Below are positions 5,732-7,261 of a stretch of DNA of 7,261 nucleotides, in pieces. Source of the stretch: DASUFH01 sp036274645. Its GTDB lineage: Bacteria; Acidobacteriota; Terriglobia; 20CM-2-55-15. Positions within the stretch are counted from its first letter, which is position 1. Each line of letters begins with the position of its first letter. The DNA lies in NCBI GenBank assembly GCA_036274645.1, contig DASUFH010000212.1:1-7261 (forward strand), read 5' to 3'. The position numbers and the translations under genes are program-made. The notes below the pieces were generated by a model. The model ran no database searches. It saw only the letters and a program-made list of their open reading frames with translations, and was not told the DNA's origin.

Positions 5732-6630
5732 TGGCGCCGGTTGGCGTTGACGCTGCCGAACACGACGTGGTTCTCAAGAATCATGTCGCGGCTGAGCGCG
5801 CCGATGTTGATGCAGACCGTGTGAGTTCCGGTTGACAGGCCTGTCAGACAGACGATGCCGTTCGGCCGCATGGTCTCCAGAGCCTGCGGAAACAGTTCAC
5901 CTGCGCCGGTACACTCGACCAGAACGTCCGCGTGGCTGCTTGCCGCCCGCACATCGCCAACGTGGTACACGGCGCCGAGATCGCGGACCAGACCGGGCTT
6001 GGGACCGTCGGTGGCGCGATCCAGGATGTGTGTCTCCAGGCCGCGCTCAACCGCCATCAGGCCCGCCAGCAGGCCGACAGGGCCGGCGCCCGTGACGAGA
6101 GCGCGCCGTGGCTCCCAGTGCGCCCGGCGTCCGATCCGCTCGATTTCATCCCACGCCTTGGCGACGACACTGGCCGGCTCCACGAGGACACCGACGTCCT
6201 CCAGTGAGGAATCGAGTCTGACGAGATGTTTTGAATCGAGGGCGAAACGTTCACGACAGAAGCCATCCAGTTCCTTGATTCCATGCTCGGTATAAAGTCC
6301 ATTGACGCACATATCCCACTCGCCCACCGCGCAATTCGCGCATGGCACGGGATCCGGCCTGCGAACGATTCCGACCACCAGATCTCCCGGAGTGAGCCCG
6401 GTCGACTGCGGCGCTTCCAGCACGCGCCCAAGCGACTCATGTCCGATCACAAGGCGGTCGGATCCCGGCGGAGACTTGCCATATCGCCCCGCGATAATGT
6501 CGCGGTCGGTCGCGCATATGCCGATCGCGATCGTCTCGACAAGCGCCTCCCCGGCGCCTGGCCGGACATCGGCCACATCCTCCAGCCGGACAGAGTTCTT
6601 CACTCCCGGCTGAACGGTCAGCGCCTTCAT
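5578..6630 (-). CDS. Glucose 1-dehydrogenase-like zinc MDR oxidoreductase
   Basis: A 350-residue cytosolic medium-chain dehydrogenase most like archaeal/bacterial glucose 1-dehydrogenase, which oxidises aldoses to lactones with NAD(P)+. Catalytic-zinc residues appear in GICATDRD (C39, D42) and GHE (H64, E65), with a later E151. The lobe region has CANC...C (C97, C100, C108), three cysteines where Sulfolobus-type enzymes have four, so the structural zinc may be absent or differently held. GIKELDGFCRERF and SSLEDVGVLVEPASVVAKAW match the glucose-dehydrogenase subgroup rather than alcohol or threonine dehydrogenases. The Rossmann motif is TGAGPVG (180-186), followed by a strand ending HILDR (201-205); the D there leaves NAD versus NADP preference open. 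GGAAGGA at 6640-6646, nine bases upstream, supports the ATG at 6630. It follows the Hsp20 gene by 60 bp. The last 153 bp plus the stop overlap, in antisense, the tail of the sigma-factor frame. Sugar specificity is inferred. Confidence 0.92.
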   Translation of the reverse strand: MKALTVQPGVKNSVRLEDVADVRPGAGEALVETIAIGICATDRDIIAGRYGKSPPGSDRLVIGHESLGRVLEAPQSTGLTPGDLVVGIVRRPDPVPCANCAVGEWDMCVNGLYTEHGIKELDGFCRERFALDSKHLVRLDSSLEDVGVLVEPASVVAKAWDEIERIGRRAHWEPRRALVTGAGPVGLLAGLMAVERGLETHILDRATDGPKPGLVRDLGAVYHVGDVRAASSHADVLVECTGAGELFPQALETMRPNGIVCLTGLSTGTHTVCINIGALSRDMILENHVVFGSVNANRRHYEMAVKSLAGADRDWLGRIIARRESPDAWERAIVRQSGDVKTVLDFRMAR

Positions 6631-6690
6631 TCTTCGGTTTCCTTCCGGCTGTACACCTCATCCATGACGATTGTCCGAACGCCGATTTCG

Positions 6691-7164
6691 TTACGCAACA
6701 CGCTCGGGAGCGGGCGCCTGCCGCCTCTGTCTGGCCATCCGTTCAAGGTGCTCGTCCGTGGTTGTCGGCTGGATGTCGTGTCCCATGTGCCGGATGTGGC
6801 CACCACGAACGGGGGCAACCGTTTCAAGCGTGAACTCCGTGCGAGCCGACTTCTGACCGTTCTTCACGATCGGCAGCGTGAGCACCAGAATGCCGTTTCC
6901 GTACGTCGCGTTCGCCAGAGAGCCATCCACTTTGTCCGGGAGGGTCACCTTCCGGTGATACGGCCCGACGGTCCACTCGGATCGAATCAGGGCCAGATCA
7001 TGCTGCCGGGGCCCCCGCTCCTTTCCGTCGATGGTGACGCTTCGACCATCGATCACGACTTTTATATCTTCGGGCTCCAGTCCCGGAACGGGCGCCGCAA
7101 CGCCCCATTGGTTTTCGCTCCGGTAAACCCGCACCGGCACCCGTGTCGTTCCAATTTGAGACAT
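6691..7164 (-). CDS. hsp20: Small heat-shock protein, Hsp20/alpha-crystallin family
   Basis: A 157-residue ATP-independent holdase that binds unfolding proteins in the cytoplasm and works as oligomers. The alpha-crystallin domain spans about residues 8-100: VRVYRSENQWGVAAPVPGLE (11-30) and PEDIKVVIDGRSVTIDGKER (31-50) give the first strands, and SEWTVGPYHRKVTLPDKVDG (62-81) and LANATYGNGILVLTLPI (83-99) contain the family's Ax(3)nGxL motif. The N-terminal arm is very short. The C-terminal tail is long (about 57 residues), rich in His, Arg, Gln and Thr, and has no clear IxI motif, which normally links dimers. The ATG at 7164 is chosen over one at 7209 because GGAGGG (7171-7176) sits six bases upstream and the family homology begins right after. 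It is the first gene of a probable pair with the dehydrogenase. No CIRCE-type operator is visible in the 97 bp available upstream. Confidence 0.93.
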   Translation of the reverse strand: MSQIGTTRVPVRVYRSENQWGVAAPVPGLEPEDIKVVIDGRSVTIDGKERGPRQHDLALIRSEWTVGPYHRKVTLPDKVDGSLANATYGNGILVLTLPIVKNGQKSARTEFTLETVAPVRGGHIRHMGHDIQPTTTDEHLERMARQRRQAPAPERVA

Positions 7165-7261
7165 ACGCTTCCCTCCATAGATGGACCCAGCAATCGATGG
7201 ACCGGGCAAGGTCCCAGGGTTCCTTCGCCGGCCACGTTTGCCGTAGGGGCGGTCTGTTCGT
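7165..7261. other. Upstream region of the Hsp20 gene, cut by the window edge
   Basis: It contains the Hsp20 ribosome site (7171-7176) and a small hairpin at 7199-7214 (GGACC, six-base loop, GGTCC). The rest probably holds the promoter, but no -35/-10 pair or known heat-shock operator is recognisable. No coding frame is supported. Confidence 0.35.

Noticed and set aside
7199..7214. Heat-shock operator (CIRCE or similar) upstream of hsp20
   Set aside because: Only a 5-bp stem with a 6-base loop is present; it lacks the 9-bp arms and sequence of CIRCE.

Overview
The window reads as ordinary, GC-rich chromosomal DNA from a Gram-negative-type bacterium. Acidobacteriota is my best guess. The grounds are protein style only: a WPSFRGD-type PQQ-like propeller protein, a putative LIC_10091-like secreted protein, a PhnA-like four-helix membrane protein and a CxxC-type glucose dehydrogenase. 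This is inference from recalled family resemblance; no marker gene is present. I see no rRNA, tRNA, transposase, phage, CRISPR or defence genes.

Layout, left to right. (1) At 1-506 (-) is the N-terminal part of a secreted protein that runs off the left edge. (2) Divergent from it, across about 120 bp, is a secreted UshA/CD73-type 5'-nucleotidase at 628-2067 (+). (3) After a 249-bp gap comes a four-helix membrane protein of the PhnA-like type at 2317-2868 (+). (4) The convergent gap 2869-3101 is rich in repeats. It holds a 101-bp segment bounded by a perfect 11-bp inverted repeat, then a 44/45-bp tandem repeat that runs into the 3' end of the next gene. (5) A two-gene minus-strand operon follows: a secreted PQQ-like beta-propeller protein (start 4843 or 4897, end 3485) overlaps by 4 bp (ATGA) a 128-residue protein of unknown function (3488-3102). 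The first codons of the propeller gene are tandemly duplicated, giving two alternative starts 54 bp apart. (6) The divergent region 4898-5134 contains an AT-rich 16-bp palindrome. (7) An ECF-type sigma factor lies at 5135-5731 (+). Its last roughly 50 codons run antisense over the end of the next gene. (8) On the minus strand an Hsp20-family small heat-shock protein (7164-6691) is followed after 60 bp by a glucose 1-dehydrogenase-like MDR enzyme (6630-5578); they are probably co-transcribed.

The genes do not form one evident pathway. The 5'-nucleotidase and propeller protein act outside the cytoplasm; the dehydrogenase, sHSP and sigma factor act inside. The sigma factor has no recognisable anti-sigma partner in the window. 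I did not find a convincing new biological system. The best leads are small-scale: the repeats in and around the 3' end of the 128-residue gene, the duplicated start of the propeller gene, the palindrome between divergent genes, and the sigma-factor/dehydrogenase antisense overlap.
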